Shown: one piece after another, positions 46,750 through 56,233 of the stretch
Position numbering within the stretch: position 1 is the stretch's first letter
Layout of the letters: every line of letters begins with the position of its first letter
Assembly: GCF_018860975.1 (NCBI RefSeq)
Contig: NZ_JAHKQI010000010.1
Span: forward strand, 496,001-560,000
Origin: Lentibacter algarum
GTDB taxonomy: Bacteria; Pseudomonadota; Alphaproteobacteria; Rhodobacterales; Rhodobacteraceae
Reading direction: 5' to 3'
Length of the DNA: 64,000 bases
The notes under the pieces: generated by a model
Told to the model about the DNA's origin: nothing
What the model saw: the letters and a program-made list of their open reading frames with translations, nothing else
Database searches by the model: none
Made by a program: the position numbers and the translations under genes

Positions 46750-47238
46750 TCAAGCCTGTTCAAAGCGGCCAAAACTTCGATCAAAATAGAGCAGCGACTT
46801 GCCGGCTTCACGAAGCCTTTGATCAACGATATGTCCGATGAAAATATTGTGTGTGCCTACCGTTTGCACTTCAGCAATCTCGCAATCGCACGATACCAAG
46901 GATGTCCTCAAAGCTGGAGATCCAGTACGCAATGTTTCCCACTCCGCATGAGCATAGCGCTCGTCCATATCCTGAACCTTGCCAGCGAATACCGATGCAA
47001 GATCGGTGCTGTCATGGCGCATCACATTCACGCAGAAGCAGCCGTTGTCGACAAAGGTCCGGGTCTGCGCCGACTTTGTATTCATACAAACCAACAAGGT
47101 CGGCGGATCATCCGTCACACTGCACATGGCGGTGGCGACAAAACCGCCACGCCCCGCGGATCCATCGGTGGTAATCAGATTTACCGACCCGCAGACCCGC
47201 GCCATGCCCTCGCGGAACTGATCTATACTCAGCTCCAT
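46750..47238 (-). CDS. Flavin reductase of a two-component monooxygenase (HpaC-like)
   Basis: The 162-residue protein matches the flavin-reductase-like split-barrel family: FREGMARVCGSVNLITTDG, ATAMCSVTDDPPTLLVCMN, DNGCFCVNVMRHDSTDLASV and the GDPVxxHNIFIGHI-type ending VGTHNIFIGHIVDQR. It supplies reduced flavin to the hydroxylase encoded immediately upstream. ATG 47238 is preferred to GTG 47244 because GGAGG lies eight bases before it. The hydroxylase stop codon is only six bases away, so the two are coupled. Confidence 0.9.
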   Translation of the reverse strand: MELSIDQFREGMARVCGSVNLITTDGSAGRGGFVATAMCSVTDDPPTLLVCMNTKSAQTRTFVDNGCFCVNVMRHDSTDLASVFAGKVQDMDERYAHAEWETLRTGSPALRTSLVSCDCEIAEVQTVGTHNIFIGHIVDQRLREAGKSLLYFDRSFGRFEQA

Positions 47239-47243
47239 TGCCA

Positions 47244-48776
47244 CTACCTCCGCTTGACTGTTGAGACATCATTCGGGTTGAACATGTCATCAACGGTCCA
47301 GCCCTGCAGATCATATTCGCTCATGCAGGCTTCGACCATGCCACGTGCATGATCAAGATATCCATTCTGGCGCGCATTCGCGAGACCCAACATATGACTG
47401 ACTTCAGGTTGACCAAAGTAGTTTAATTCATACAATTCGTGCCGCGCACCAAACTCGCTCCCGATCGCATCCCACAGCAGCTTCATGGTTTTGGAACGGT
47501 CATACACCGTATGACCATCGCTACCTCGCAAGTATTTTTCAAGGTCCGGTGTGATTTCCGGGTTTTGGAGATCGACCGCATGGCTGTTCAAATAGATGAG
47601 GCCTGATGCAACCACACTTTCGATCAGGTGACGAACACGGCTGTACAACTGCGGAGCCAAAGCCGCGTAAGCGCGTCCATAGGCTTTTGAAGGAACAAAA
47701 GAATCACCGGGCCCCGGGCGGGCGTCTTCGATCATTCCGTCCCGAATAGCTGTCAGTGCGTTGCGCCAGCTCAGAACTTCACCCAAAGAAGTTTCAACGC
47801 CGCGGAATTGACCGGCACCAGTGATGTCCAGCGCCTTGCTCAGCGCGCCAACCAGAAAGTCGAGTTTGACGCTCATACGGGTAGATGCCTGCATCAAAGC
47901 ACGCCCTTCCCAAGCGGTGCCAAATTCCAAGTTATTGATCGTATCTACGTCATACACGATCACATTTTCCCAAGGGATCAACGCCTTATCCAACACCAGC
48001 ACCGCGTCGTTTTCATCGCAGCGGCTAGACAGTGGATTGTCGAACGGACTGGTCGCGACAGCAGCGTTGTACTCATACGAGGACCGGCAGTACATTTTGA
48101 CGCCTTGCCCGTTGGTTGGGCAGATGAAGGCCAGCGCAAATTTCTTATCCCGTACCGGCGCACCTGTGTGAGAGATAAACAAAAACTGAGTATGGGGTGA
48201 TCCAGTTGCCACTACTTTGGCACCGCTGATAACCAGCCCTGCGTCGGTTTCCTTCTCGACATGCATGAAAACATCGCCAACTTCTTCGATAGGCTTGGAA
48301 CGGTCCACCGGAGGATTCACGATGGCATGCGCCATATGCAGCACATTTTCCTGCGCCTTTTGGTACCAGTTCAAGGCGTTGTCTTTGTACTCACCAAAAT
48401 AGTCAGAATTCGTGCCCATCCCGACCAACAGTGCAGCTTTGTAGTCAGGTGTCCGCCCCATCCAACCAAACGACAGTTCCTGCCAAGCCTGAATGGCATC
48501 GCGCGACTTGCGCAGGTCATCTTTATTGCGCTGGACGCGGAAGGAAGCATGCGTCAAGCCGCCATTTCCAGTATCGGTAGGAACCAAAATGCGCTTGCTG
48601 AGGTTTTCGTCATGCATGGCATCGTAGAGGCGGGCCATGGATCGAGCAGAGTTGCGAAAGCCAGGGTGCGTTGTAACATCGTCAACACGTTCTCCGTGGA
48701 ACCAGACTTCACGTCCATCGCGCAGAGATTCCAAGTAGTCTGCCCCTGTTGGCAGTTTTAATGTGTGAGTGTTCAT
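47244..48776 (-). CDS. hpaB: 4-hydroxyphenylacetate 3-hydroxylase-family flavin monooxygenase
   Basis: The 510-residue protein belongs to the HpaB family: DYFGEYKDNALNWYQKAQEN, ISGAKVVATGSPHTQFLFIS, LVLDKALIPWENVIVYD. With a reductase partner such enzymes hydroxylate phenols ortho to the OH group, giving catechols. ATG 48776 is preceded by AAGGAGGGC; an open frame further up is not used. A LysR regulator is divergently encoded 210 bases away, and an extradiol dioxygenase lies beyond it. True substrate (4-hydroxyphenylacetate or another phenol) is not fixed by sequence. Confidence 0.9.
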   Translation of the reverse strand: MNTHTLKLPTGADYLESLRDGREVWFHGERVDDVTTHPGFRNSARSMARLYDAMHDENLSKRILVPTDTGNGGLTHASFRVQRNKDDLRKSRDAIQAWQELSFGWMGRTPDYKAALLVGMGTNSDYFGEYKDNALNWYQKAQENVLHMAHAIVNPPVDRSKPIEEVGDVFMHVEKETDAGLVISGAKVVATGSPHTQFLFISHTGAPVRDKKFALAFICPTNGQGVKMYCRSSYEYNAAVATSPFDNPLSSRCDENDAVLVLDKALIPWENVIVYDVDTINNLEFGTAWEGRALMQASTRMSVKLDFLVGALSKALDITGAGQFRGVETSLGEVLSWRNALTAIRDGMIEDARPGPGDSFVPSKAYGRAYAALAPQLYSRVRHLIESVVASGLIYLNSHAVDLQNPEITPDLEKYLRGSDGHTVYDRSKTMKLLWDAIGSEFGARHELYELNYFGQPEVSHMLGLANARQNGYLDHARGMVEACMSEYDLQGWTVDDMFNPNDVSTVKRR

Positions 48777-48813
48777 GCAGCCCTCCTTTGGCCTAAATAG
48801 CGCGTTCGTACAG

Positions 48814-48826
48814 ATGTACAGTACAT
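48814..48826. promoter_or_regulatory. Candidate operator palindrome in hpaB-LysR gap
   Basis: ATGTAC-A-GTACAT is a perfect inverted repeat about 40 bases above the hydroxylase start. It could be bound by the TetR regulator at 46116-46679 or another dimeric factor. Confidence 0.5.
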
Positions 48827-48843
48827 GACGATTTGGAATCTGC

Positions 48844-48864
48844 ATGGTGCAAAATACGCACCAT
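48844..48864. promoter_or_regulatory. Candidate LysR-type operator
   Basis: ATGGTGC and GCACCAT flank a 7-base spacer, an inverted repeat of the size and spacing (containing T-N11-A) expected for LysR regulators. It lies between the hydroxylase gene and the divergent LysR gene at 48987. A further half-site, TGGTGC, follows at 48867-48872. Confidence 0.6.
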
Positions 48865-48986
48865 ACTGGTGCTAGAAAAGGACAGGTGGCCTGGAGGGGT
48901 AATCCTCCCTAAAGGGGATTGAGTTCGTCGCGCGCATCGAACATTGTTGTCCAAAGTGAACAAAACAAAGTTAGATATGCATCAAG

Positions 48987-49874
48987 ATGGATACGGTTGA
49001 GGCTATAAGAACCCTAATAGCGGTTGTTGAACACGGCAGTTTTTCTGCAGCCGGGCGCCGCATTCGCGTTAACCGCTCAGTAGTTAGTCGCAGCATTGAG
49101 GCCTTGGAAGCAAGCATCGGTGTTCGCTTGGTCAACCGCACGACACGGTCTCTTAGCTTAACTGAAGCTGGGCGAATCTATTATGAAGGTGCCAAAAAGA
49201 TTCTATCCGAATTGGATCAGCTGAAAGATTCTGTCGTCGAAACAAAGACCCGGCTCAAAGGATCAATGCGAGTTTCCGCTCCTGTTCACTTTGGGGAATG
49301 GCAGTTGCTTCCGATCGTCCAAGAATTCTTGAAGCGGCATCCCGGTATCAATATGCGCTTGGAGCTAAACAATGAACACGTTGATATCATAGATGGTAGG
49401 TACGATTTGGTCGTGCGTACAGCGCCGCTTCTCGAAGATTCCTCATTTGTCGCGCGCAGAATTTCAATGAACAGCTTTGTACCCTGCGCGTCTCCTGCAT
49501 ATTGTGAAAGATATGGTCAACCCAAGACACCCGATGAACTGTCCAAGCACTTTTGTATCGCTTCTATCGGTCACTCGGGCTCAAAAAATTGGGTATTTTC
49601 CGGACCTGACCAAGTCCTCGTGTCAGTCCCTATTACGCCAAGATTGACGCTCAACGCGGGATCCGCACAAATTCGCGCTGTGAAAGAGGGAATGGGCATT
49701 GCTCTGCTGCCTGAGTATGTTGCCAAAGCTGGCGTATCTTCAGGAGAACTCGTATCTTTGTTGGAAGACTTCGAACATCAAAATTATCCGATATTTGCCA
49801 TATACCCGCACAAGGACATGCTACCAATTCGGACACGCAAGTTTCTAGATGTACTCAGTGAAGCGCTCCGATAA
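48987..49874 (+). CDS. LysR-family transcriptional regulator
   Basis: The 295-residue protein starts MDTVEAIRTLIAVVEHGSFS with the winged helix AAGRRIRVNRSVVSRSIEAL, and ends with IYPHKDMLPIRTRKFLDVLS. It is of the CrgA/AaeR-like group. It is transcribed divergently from the hydroxylase pair and faces the dioxygenase gene tail to tail, so it is the likely activator of the aromatic cluster. Confidence 0.92.
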   Translation: MDTVEAIRTLIAVVEHGSFSAAGRRIRVNRSVVSRSIEALEASIGVRLVNRTTRSLSLTEAGRIYYEGAKKILSELDQLKDSVVETKTRLKGSMRVSAPVHFGEWQLLPIVQEFLKRHPGINMRLELNNEHVDIIDGRYDLVVRTAPLLEDSSFVARRISMNSFVPCASPAYCERYGQPKTPDELSKHFCIASIGHSGSKNWVFSGPDQVLVSVPITPRLTLNAGSAQIRAVKEGMGIALLPEYVAKAGVSSGELVSLLEDFEHQNYPIFAIYPHKDMLPIRTRKFLDVLSEALR

Positions 49875-49949
49875 CCTCCCCTAAAAGGTTCGTCCGACAA
49901 GCTGTGCCGGACGAACAGGTGGGGCGAGATCGCCGTCAGGGAGGTAAGG

Positions 49950-50843
49950 TTAACTAAGTTTACTTAAACTGCCATCTTTATGTTGATGATGGTGGCCGAA
50001 TATATCATCGGGATAATATTCAGATTGCGGCTTGGGACCGACATTGCCGCCCCAGCCCATTTCGATCAGCCAGTCCGAGGGCGTATGCACATAAAACGAC
50101 ACCATGTTATCATTTGAGTGGCGACCTGGGTGGAAGAAGAAGCCCACACCTTTTTCCATAGCTGTATCGTAAGTCAGGCCAAAGTCGTCGAAGCTTTCGA
50201 ACTGTAAGCCCAAATGATAGATGCGATGTTCGTCTCCCATACCAAAAGCAATTGTATGATCACGGTCATTGCAGCCCATGAATGTTGGGCCGTTCTCAAT
50301 CCCACCCTGCTCGTTGGGATACTCAACATCGCCGCGCATGCCCAACGCCGTGTAAAAACGATAGGCCGCCTCAACATCCTTTTGCCCAAGAACAATATGG
50401 CCAAGACCCGCAGTCCCCAACACATAGTTGTGGTGCATCCTGCGTCCCGGATGGAACGGCTTGTGCCTTTCAACGCAGGGCCCATGAAAAATTTCGACGT
50501 TATATCCGTCGGGATCCTTCATTTTCAAAATCGCAGTGACCTTGCGTTCTTGAGCCTCCTCGACTGTGCCGACCCGAAAATCGATGCCAGCGGCAGTAAG
50601 CTGATCCTGCATTTGTGAAAACTCTTCACGCCCCGCGACGCGAAGGCCAAAGTAAGCAATGTTATCCTCACCAGTGGCAACAAGATCAATCCGGCGATGC
50701 CAATAGTCAGCGCGAAGTTGGCAAAGTTGATCCGTGGCGCCTTCAGCGATCTCCATTGCGAGAATATCTGTTGCAAACGCTTTCCAAGCGGGCATGTCGC
50801 TTACGCTCAACCCTAGATAGCCAAGTTCTGTTACCTGAACCAT
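49950..50843 (-). CDS. Type I extradiol (catechol meta-cleavage) dioxygenase
   Basis: The 297-residue VOC-fold protein begins MVQVTELGYLGLSVSDMPAW and has two repeats. Iron ligands of the BphC/HsaC type are visible: His in GLGHIVLGQKDVEAAYRFY, His in HRIYHLGLQFESF, and Glu in DWLIEMGWGGNVG. It would open a catechol ring next to the hydroxyl pair. I chose ATG 50843 because VOC sequence starts there; the frame is open 175 codons upstream but that part is antisense to the hydratase gene. The divergent hydratase gene starts 159 bases away. Confidence 0.92.
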   Translation of the reverse strand: MVQVTELGYLGLSVSDMPAWKAFATDILAMEIAEGATDQLCQLRADYWHRRIDLVATGEDNIAYFGLRVAGREEFSQMQDQLTAAGIDFRVGTVEEAQERKVTAILKMKDPDGYNVEIFHGPCVERHKPFHPGRRMHHNYVLGTAGLGHIVLGQKDVEAAYRFYTALGMRGDVEYPNEQGGIENGPTFMGCNDRDHTIAFGMGDEHRIYHLGLQFESFDDFGLTYDTAMEKGVGFFFHPGRHSNDNMVSFYVHTPSDWLIEMGWGGNVGPKPQSEYYPDDIFGHHHQHKDGSLSKLS

Positions 50844-51002
50844 TTTTTGCCTCCCGACTTTACGAATTGCTGTTACAAACAAACTATGTTGCCGCAGGTC
50901 ACATGCGTAGCAGAAATTCGGAACCACTGCTGCACGATCATCGCAACAATCGATTTCGAATGTACTGCTATACTTGACAACAACACAGTAGGGATACGAA
51001 AT

Positions 51003-51797
51003 TTGACACTTAGCAACCAACAGCGGCAAGCCTATGCGAAACAGCTTTATGAGGCTGAACTGACGGGCAATTGGATCGACTATCCCACAAAGGTATTTCC
51101 AGAGGTCGACATTGAAGACGCCTATGCCATCGGTCAGCACGTCACGGACCTCAAGGTCGCGGATGGACGAGTCATCAAGGGTCACAAAGTTGGATATACT
51201 TCCGCTGCGATGCGGCGGGCATTTGGTGCGGTTGAACCCGATTATGGCACTTTGTTCGATGACTGGTTCGTCGACGAAGGCACCATGATCGACAAGTCCC
51301 GGTTGAACTTGCCTTGGGTTGAAATCGAACTTCTGTTTGCACTGAAAGCCCCACTTGGCGGTCCGCATGTCAATGCGATTGATGTGATACAGGCGACCGA
51401 TTTTATCGTTCCTGCGATCGAAATATGCGACAACCGTTACAAGACGGATGATTACACAGGCGTCATCGATTCCATTGCTGATGCGGCTTCTTGTGGTTTG
51501 GTCGTCGTCGGCGGCAACCCTGTCCGGTTGACTGACGTAGATCCACGGGCACTATCGGGTGCCCTATTTATCAACGGTGAGCCCGTCGAAAGTGGCGCCG
51601 CCGCTGCCGTCATGGGGAACCCTGTAAATGCGGTTGCTTGGCTTGCACGCAAGTTGCATTCATTTGGTGTAACGATGCAGCCTGGCCATTCAATCCTGTC
51701 AGGCTCATTCATCGCTGCGCGTTCCATCAAACCTGGGGATGCGATATTGGCCGATTTCGGGCAACTTGGCCAAGTCAGCTTTGGTGTAACATCCTGA
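51003..51797 (+). CDS. 2-oxo-hept-4-ene-1,7-dioate / 2-keto-4-pentenoate hydratase
   Basis: The 264-residue protein has VIKGHKVGYTSAAMRRAFGA, DYGTLFDDWF, PWVEIELLFALKAPLGG and GHSILSGSFIAA, matching the HpaH/MhpD hydratase family with its metal-binding Glu pair. It adds water to the dienol product of meta-cleavage. The start is a TTG at 51003 with GGGATA upstream; no ATG exists between it and unrelated upstream sequence. The aldolase follows 10 bases later. Confidence 0.88.
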   Translation: MTLSNQQRQAYAKQLYEAELTGNWIDYPTKVFPEVDIEDAYAIGQHVTDLKVADGRVIKGHKVGYTSAAMRRAFGAVEPDYGTLFDDWFVDEGTMIDKSRLNLPWVEIELLFALKAPLGGPHVNAIDVIQATDFIVPAIEICDNRYKTDDYTGVIDSIADAASCGLVVVGGNPVRLTDVDPRALSGALFINGEPVESGAAAAVMGNPVNAVAWLARKLHSFGVTMQPGHSILSGSFIAARSIKPGDAILADFGQLGQVSFGVTS

Positions 51798-51807
51798 GGA
51801 TACCGAT

Positions 51808-52566
51808 ATGAACAAGTCTTTGTCACTGTTAGACCGAATCGAAACCGAGCAGACGGTTTTGGGCGCTTGGATGTTCTTTCGTGAACCGGTGATCGCCGGA
51901 ACGGCCTCCAAACAGGGGTATGATTTCGTCTGCATCGACATGCAGCACGGTATGCAAAGCTTCGGCGACATGACCAGCATGATCAATGCTGTACGGCTAG
52001 GCGACGCATTGCCGCTCGTGCGCACAGCATCAGCGGATGAAGGACTGGCAGGGCGGTATCTGGATGCAGGTGCCGCCGGTGTCATCTTCCCCATGATTGA
52101 GACACGGGAACAAGCCGAAGCCTGTGTTAGCGCATGTTTTTACCCGCCCAAGGGAGCGCGCAGTATGGGAGCCATTGGGGCCACGCTGCTCTACGGTGAT
52201 GATTATTTTGATGTCGCCAATAGCATCACCAGTGCCATCCCGATGATTGAAACCCGCTTGGCTGTGGAAAACCTAGATGAGATTCTCGCAGTTGAGGGGG
52301 TGGATATTATTTTCGTCGGGCCATCAGATTTGGCGATTTCCTATGGTTTGCCGCCCGCCAATGACAGCCCCGATCCAGAATATCAGGCAGCCCTCACCCG
52401 GATTGTTAACCGTTGCCGTGCCCACAATGTTATTGCGGGTATCTATAGCTCGGCTCTGCTGGGCCCACAACGAATCGAACAAGGGTTTCGACTGCTTTCA
52501 ATCACAACTGATTGGGACAGTGCGGTTGCTGGTATCACCGCAGATTTGAATGCAGTTCGACGTTAG
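51808..52566 (+). CDS. HpcH/HpaI-family aldolase (4-hydroxy-2-oxo-acid type)
   Basis: The 252-residue protein has YDFVCIDMQHGMQSF, YLDAGAAGVIFPMIETREQA, IPMIETRLAVENLDEIL and IIFVGPSDLAISYGL, all HpaI family marks with metal-binding Glu and Asp. It would split a 4-hydroxy-2-oxo acid into pyruvate and an aldehyde, the last step after the hydratase with which it forms an operon. A paralogue is at 22373-23146. Confidence 0.92.
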   Translation: MNKSLSLLDRIETEQTVLGAWMFFREPVIAGTASKQGYDFVCIDMQHGMQSFGDMTSMINAVRLGDALPLVRTASADEGLAGRYLDAGAAGVIFPMIETREQAEACVSACFYPPKGARSMGAIGATLLYGDDYFDVANSITSAIPMIETRLAVENLDEILAVEGVDIIFVGPSDLAISYGLPPANDSPDPEYQAALTRIVNRCRAHNVIAGIYSSALLGPQRIEQGFRLLSITTDWDSAVAGITADLNAVRR

Positions 52567-52801
52567 TACCGAGACGCAACATCAGCATGCCGGGCGTTTC
52601 GTCCTAATATGTTTCTAATTTCCTTGAACCGGCATTTCAGGCTATTTCACATGCGTGGTCGAGAGCACGCTGAGGCCCGGCGGCCCTTGCACAGGTGCTG
52701 TCCTAATCATGCACGCATCTGCAATGATCTAACAACAAACATGCCGAGTTTTTGCAACAAGTTACGGTTAATGATCGGTGAACTTTAGGGAGAAAGAGAA
52801 A

Positions 52802-53746
52802 ATGAAATCACTTTGTAAATTCGTAGTCGGATTGGGTGTGGCACTCGGCGCACCTTCGTTCGCGTTGGCGGAAGGCTATCCAGAAAAGCCCGTGTCATTT
52901 GTCGTGCCATGGGCACCGGGGGATCTTGAAGACCTGCTGACAAGAATGATCGCTGAGGAATTCCAGAACGAATATGGCGTGGCGGCGGCCGTGGTCAACA
53001 AGCCAAGTGGAGGCGGCGGCCCGTTCCCGGGTGCTGCCGAAGTCGCCAAGGCACCAGCTGATGGTTACACTGTCGGTTCCTTTGTATCTGGCGTTCCGCT
53101 TGTTGGCCCTTACGTGGGCATCCCAGAACTGACACCTGATCCGTTTGATGCTATCGGTATTTTCCTGACATACCCCTTTGTCATAGCTGCAGCAAAAGAT
53201 GCACCGTATAGCAATATGGAAGAACTGGCTGCCTATTCACAAGAAAACAAAATAGTCTTGGGTCACTACGGTAACTTCCTTCTGCCAACAAAAGTGACGA
53301 AGGCGCACGCGCAACGTGCAGGCATTCGTTACTACACAGACGCCGCTTACGATGTTCTGGACTGCAATTCGATCAGGTCCGGCGACGTGGATGTTATGAA
53401 CACCACAATTCCCGCGATATTGCCCTGCCTCGACAAAATTCAAGTTTTGGCAGCCATCACCGAAGAGCGCACCAGTTATGCACCTGACGCACCGACCATT
53501 GGTGAGGTTTATCCAGATCTGACGCTCACACTTTGGAATGGTTTGTTTGTGCACAAAGACACACCACAAGACGTGCGCGACAAGATCGCTGTAGTCGCCG
53601 AACGAGTGATGGCAGGTGAAGCCGCTCAAAAATTGGCCGCTGATACAGGTGCCGGTGTTTACTGGCAGGACGCTGAAACCTCTCTTGCACGGATACTGAA
53701 GGACGGCGAAACCAGCGCGCAGGTCGACGAAGCACTCAAAGAGTAA
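52802..53746 (+). CDS. Tripartite tricarboxylate transporter substrate-binding protein (TctC)
   Basis: The 314-residue protein has a signal peptide (MKSLCKFVVGLGVALGAPSF, cleaved near ALA-EG) and the Bug/TctC mature pattern YPEKPVSFVVPWAPGD, APADGYTVGSF and DTPQDVRDKIAVV. It binds a carboxylate in the periplasm. A TTT membrane pair follows, so the set is complete. ATG 52802 is chosen for its AGGGAGAAAG ribosome-binding site. Given the neighbours, an aromatic acid or sulfo-ester is the probable cargo, which is inference. Confidence 0.9.
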   Translation: MKSLCKFVVGLGVALGAPSFALAEGYPEKPVSFVVPWAPGDLEDLLTRMIAEEFQNEYGVAAAVVNKPSGGGGPFPGAAEVAKAPADGYTVGSFVSGVPLVGPYVGIPELTPDPFDAIGIFLTYPFVIAAAKDAPYSNMEELAAYSQENKIVLGHYGNFLLPTKVTKAHAQRAGIRYYTDAAYDVLDCNSIRSGDVDVMNTTIPAILPCLDKIQVLAAITEERTSYAPDAPTIGEVYPDLTLTLWNGLFVHKDTPQDVRDKIAVVAERVMAGEAAQKLAADTGAGVYWQDAETSLARILKDGETSAQVDEALKE

Positions 53747-53822
53747 GCCTCACACCATTGCCAAACACGGCGTTTGCGAGCCCGTGTTTGGCCCAACTAC
53801 CTTACAGAAGTGGGAGCATCAG

Positions 53823-54389
53823 ATGACGGAAAAAATCAAATCTAAAACTCTTGCGGTGTCAGATATTTTTCAACCGAAGTTTCATTCTTCGGAGATCGTA
53901 TTCGCAACGGTAATTGTCTTGCTTTCGTTGTTTCTAGCTGCACAATATAACACACAAACCAAGATCCTGGACAATCGAGAGCTGCTTGGCCAACCAGGCT
54001 TTTGGTCTTGGCTAAGTGTCTTTGGTATGGTCGTATTTGGCCTGCCCTATTTCGGGACGGTCTTGAAAAAGTTCCGCACTATCGACAGCCCGGAACCAAT
54101 TGGCAAAGAAATTATCTATTGGTTCTTGAGCCTCGAGTTTGCCTTGTGGTTCCTCGCGTATGTCATGCTGGTACCGATCGTAGGTTACATTCTTGCGACC
54201 ATCCTGTTTAGTCTCGCGCTGACGTTTCGCACGGGCTACACAGACAAGCGCTTCTATTTCTGGGCGGTCGTATTTTCTTTTGCGAATGTGATCATTTTCA
54301 AGGGTTTCCTCAAAGTCAGCATCCCCGGTGGGCAACTGTATGAGCTACTTCCCGCAGCACTCCGCAATTTCATGATCACATACTTCTGA
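53823..54389 (+). CDS. Tripartite tricarboxylate transporter small subunit (TctB)
   Basis: The 188-residue protein has four membrane segments (IVFATVIVLLSLFLAA; FWSWLSVFGMVVFGLPYF; FALWFLAYVMLVPIVGYI; FWAVVFSFANVIIFKG), the TctB pattern. ATG 53823 is supported by GGGAG upstream. The TctA gene starts eight bases after its stop. Confidence 0.88.
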   Translation: MTEKIKSKTLAVSDIFQPKFHSSEIVFATVIVLLSLFLAAQYNTQTKILDNRELLGQPGFWSWLSVFGMVVFGLPYFGTVLKKFRTIDSPEPIGKEIIYWFLSLEFALWFLAYVMLVPIVGYILATILFSLALTFRTGYTDKRFYFWAVVFSFANVIIFKGFLKVSIPGGQLYELLPAALRNFMITYF

Positions 54390-54396
54390 GGGAACT

Positions 54397-55887
54397 ATGG
54401 AAACTTTATTTTCCAGTATCAGCATTATCGCAAATTGGCAGGTGATGGCTGCTCTTGTCGCCGGTTCCATCGGTGGGGTTATCATCGGGGCTATGCCCGG
54501 CGTTGGCCCTGCTATGGCCATTGCGATCCTCTTGCCTGCAACCTTTTCAATGGAACCAATCGTCGGTCTGACTTTGTTAATGGGGGTATACGGCGCGGCC
54601 ATGTTTGGCGGCGCGATACCCGCGATCTTGATGAATGTTCCAGGGACAGCCGTTAACGCTCTTACCACCTACGACGGTTACCCGATGACCCAGAAAGGGC
54701 AAGCGGGTCGCGCGCTGTCTCTTGCCTATGGTGCTTCGTTTGTTGGTGGTGTGTTCTCGATCGTCTGTTTGATGTTGTTCTCCCCCGGACTGGCGGAAAT
54801 TGCACCGTTGTTTGGCTCACGGGAAATTTTCATGGCCGCGTTGCTTGGGGCCGTGCTGGTCGTCGTTGCACATCCGGGACAAGCGCTTCTTTCCGGTCTC
54901 TTGTTCTTTTTTGGGATGTTCTTGGCATCGGTAGGGCTTGAGAATTTTCAGATGTCGCAACGCTACACATTTGATCAGCCATGGCTCTCGTCCGGCTTCG
55001 ACATGATTGTTGTTATTCTGGGCCTTTTTGCTTTGAGCCAAGCGTTCTATTTGCTGATGTCCAAGGACAAATCTTTGGAAAGCCTTGAAACGCCCAAAAA
55101 TTTACGCAGCGGTTTGTGGGAAGTTTTTCGCCTTCCTAAGGCCAGCATAATCTCATCATGCTTTGGTGTGGTCATGGGCGTTGTACCGGGCGTTGGTCAG
55201 TTTATCGCTCAGTTCTTCGCTTACACAGTTATTCAAGGTACATCAAAAAAACCCGAGACTTTTGGTGCCGGTGCTCCAGAAGGTATCATCGCATCAGAAG
55301 CGGCCAATAACGCCGTTCCTGCGTCTGCGATGATCCCACTGCTTGCGCTTGGTATCCCCGGAGAAGCAGTGACTGCAATGATGCTAGCAGTGTTCTACGT
55401 CCACAATGTTGTCCCCGGCCCCCAGCTTTTTGTCGAAGAATTTGACTTTGTTCTGGCGCTTTACCTCTGCCTGCTGCTGGCAAATGTTATCACTCTTCTA
55501 TTCTTGTTGGTGTCGACTGGCGTTGTCGTCAAGATTGCGAAAATTCCAAATCGCTACCTTGGAATGCTGACACTCACCATGTCGTTCATCGGGGTGTATA
55601 CACTCCGGAATTCATTCACGGACTGCATCATCGCGTCAGTGTTTGGATTTATCGGCCTGATTCTAAAGCGTATGGAACTGCCGACCACGCCAATCGTTTT
55701 GGGAATGGTTCTCGGCCCGATCATGGAAGCGAAGTTCCGGACCTCAATGGCCCGCGTAGAAACGCCTCTCGATTTCATCAATCGGCCGATTTCGGGAACT
55801 ATCTTTGGCATCATCGTTCTTTGCATTGTCGCTCAGATATTTTTGAAAGTTCGTGCCGCTAGACGCCAGAAGGCTGCACAAGCCTAA
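54397..55887 (+). CDS. Tripartite tricarboxylate transporter large permease (TctA)
   Basis: The 496-residue protein has about twelve membrane segments and the paired TctA motifs GAMPGVGPAMAIAILLPATF and GVVPGVGQFIAQFFAY, with GAPEGIIASEAANNAVPASA. It is the transport core of the TTT system started at 52802. Confidence 0.94.
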   Translation: METLFSSISIIANWQVMAALVAGSIGGVIIGAMPGVGPAMAIAILLPATFSMEPIVGLTLLMGVYGAAMFGGAIPAILMNVPGTAVNALTTYDGYPMTQKGQAGRALSLAYGASFVGGVFSIVCLMLFSPGLAEIAPLFGSREIFMAALLGAVLVVVAHPGQALLSGLLFFFGMFLASVGLENFQMSQRYTFDQPWLSSGFDMIVVILGLFALSQAFYLLMSKDKSLESLETPKNLRSGLWEVFRLPKASIISSCFGVVMGVVPGVGQFIAQFFAYTVIQGTSKKPETFGAGAPEGIIASEAANNAVPASAMIPLLALGIPGEAVTAMMLAVFYVHNVVPGPQLFVEEFDFVLALYLCLLLANVITLLFLLVSTGVVVKIAKIPNRYLGMLTLTMSFIGVYTLRNSFTDCIIASVFGFIGLILKRMELPTTPIVLGMVLGPIMEAKFRTSMARVETPLDFINRPISGTIFGIIVLCIVAQIFLKVRAARRQKAAQA

Positions 55888-55905
55888 CATCAAGTGGAGT
55901 GAGAA

Positions 55906-56202
55906 ATGAGAGCAGACACAACCGCACAGGGTGTTGCCGATACAAAAATGGCAAGCCGCTACCTTCAGCAGCTATGCAAGCATTGGTCGCACAAGGCTGA
56001 AACTGCATTTGACGCTGAAAAGGGTACGATTGTCTTTGAGAGCGGAGAATCCGTATCGTTGAAAGCAGCGTTTGATCAACTCCATGTCGAAGTAACAACC
56101 AAGGACAGCGCAGGACTTGATCCTTTTTGTAAAGTTGTTGCAGAACATCTTGAGAGGTTTGGGTTTCGAGAAGATTTTTCTGTGACTTGGCAGACCGTCT
56201 AG
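55906..56202 (+). CDS. DUF2218-domain small protein
   Basis: The 98-residue soluble protein contains ASRYLQQLCKHWSHKAE and FCKVVAEHLERFGFRED, the pattern of the DUF2218 family. These proteins often sit in iron or transporter loci; the biochemical role is unknown. It follows the TctA gene by 18 bases and precedes the sulfatase by 31, so it is part of the operon. Confidence 0.8.
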   Translation: MRADTTAQGVADTKMASRYLQQLCKHWSHKAETAFDAEKGTIVFESGESVSLKAAFDQLHVEVTTKDSAGLDPFCKVVAEHLERFGFREDFSVTWQTV

Positions 56203-56233
56203 TATCCATAAACTACGATTACAGGACCATCAA

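Noticed and set aside
50844-51368. N-terminal extension of the dioxygenase frame by 175 codons
   Set aside because: The extension is antisense to the hydratase gene and lacks protein character; the VOC domain starts at 50843.
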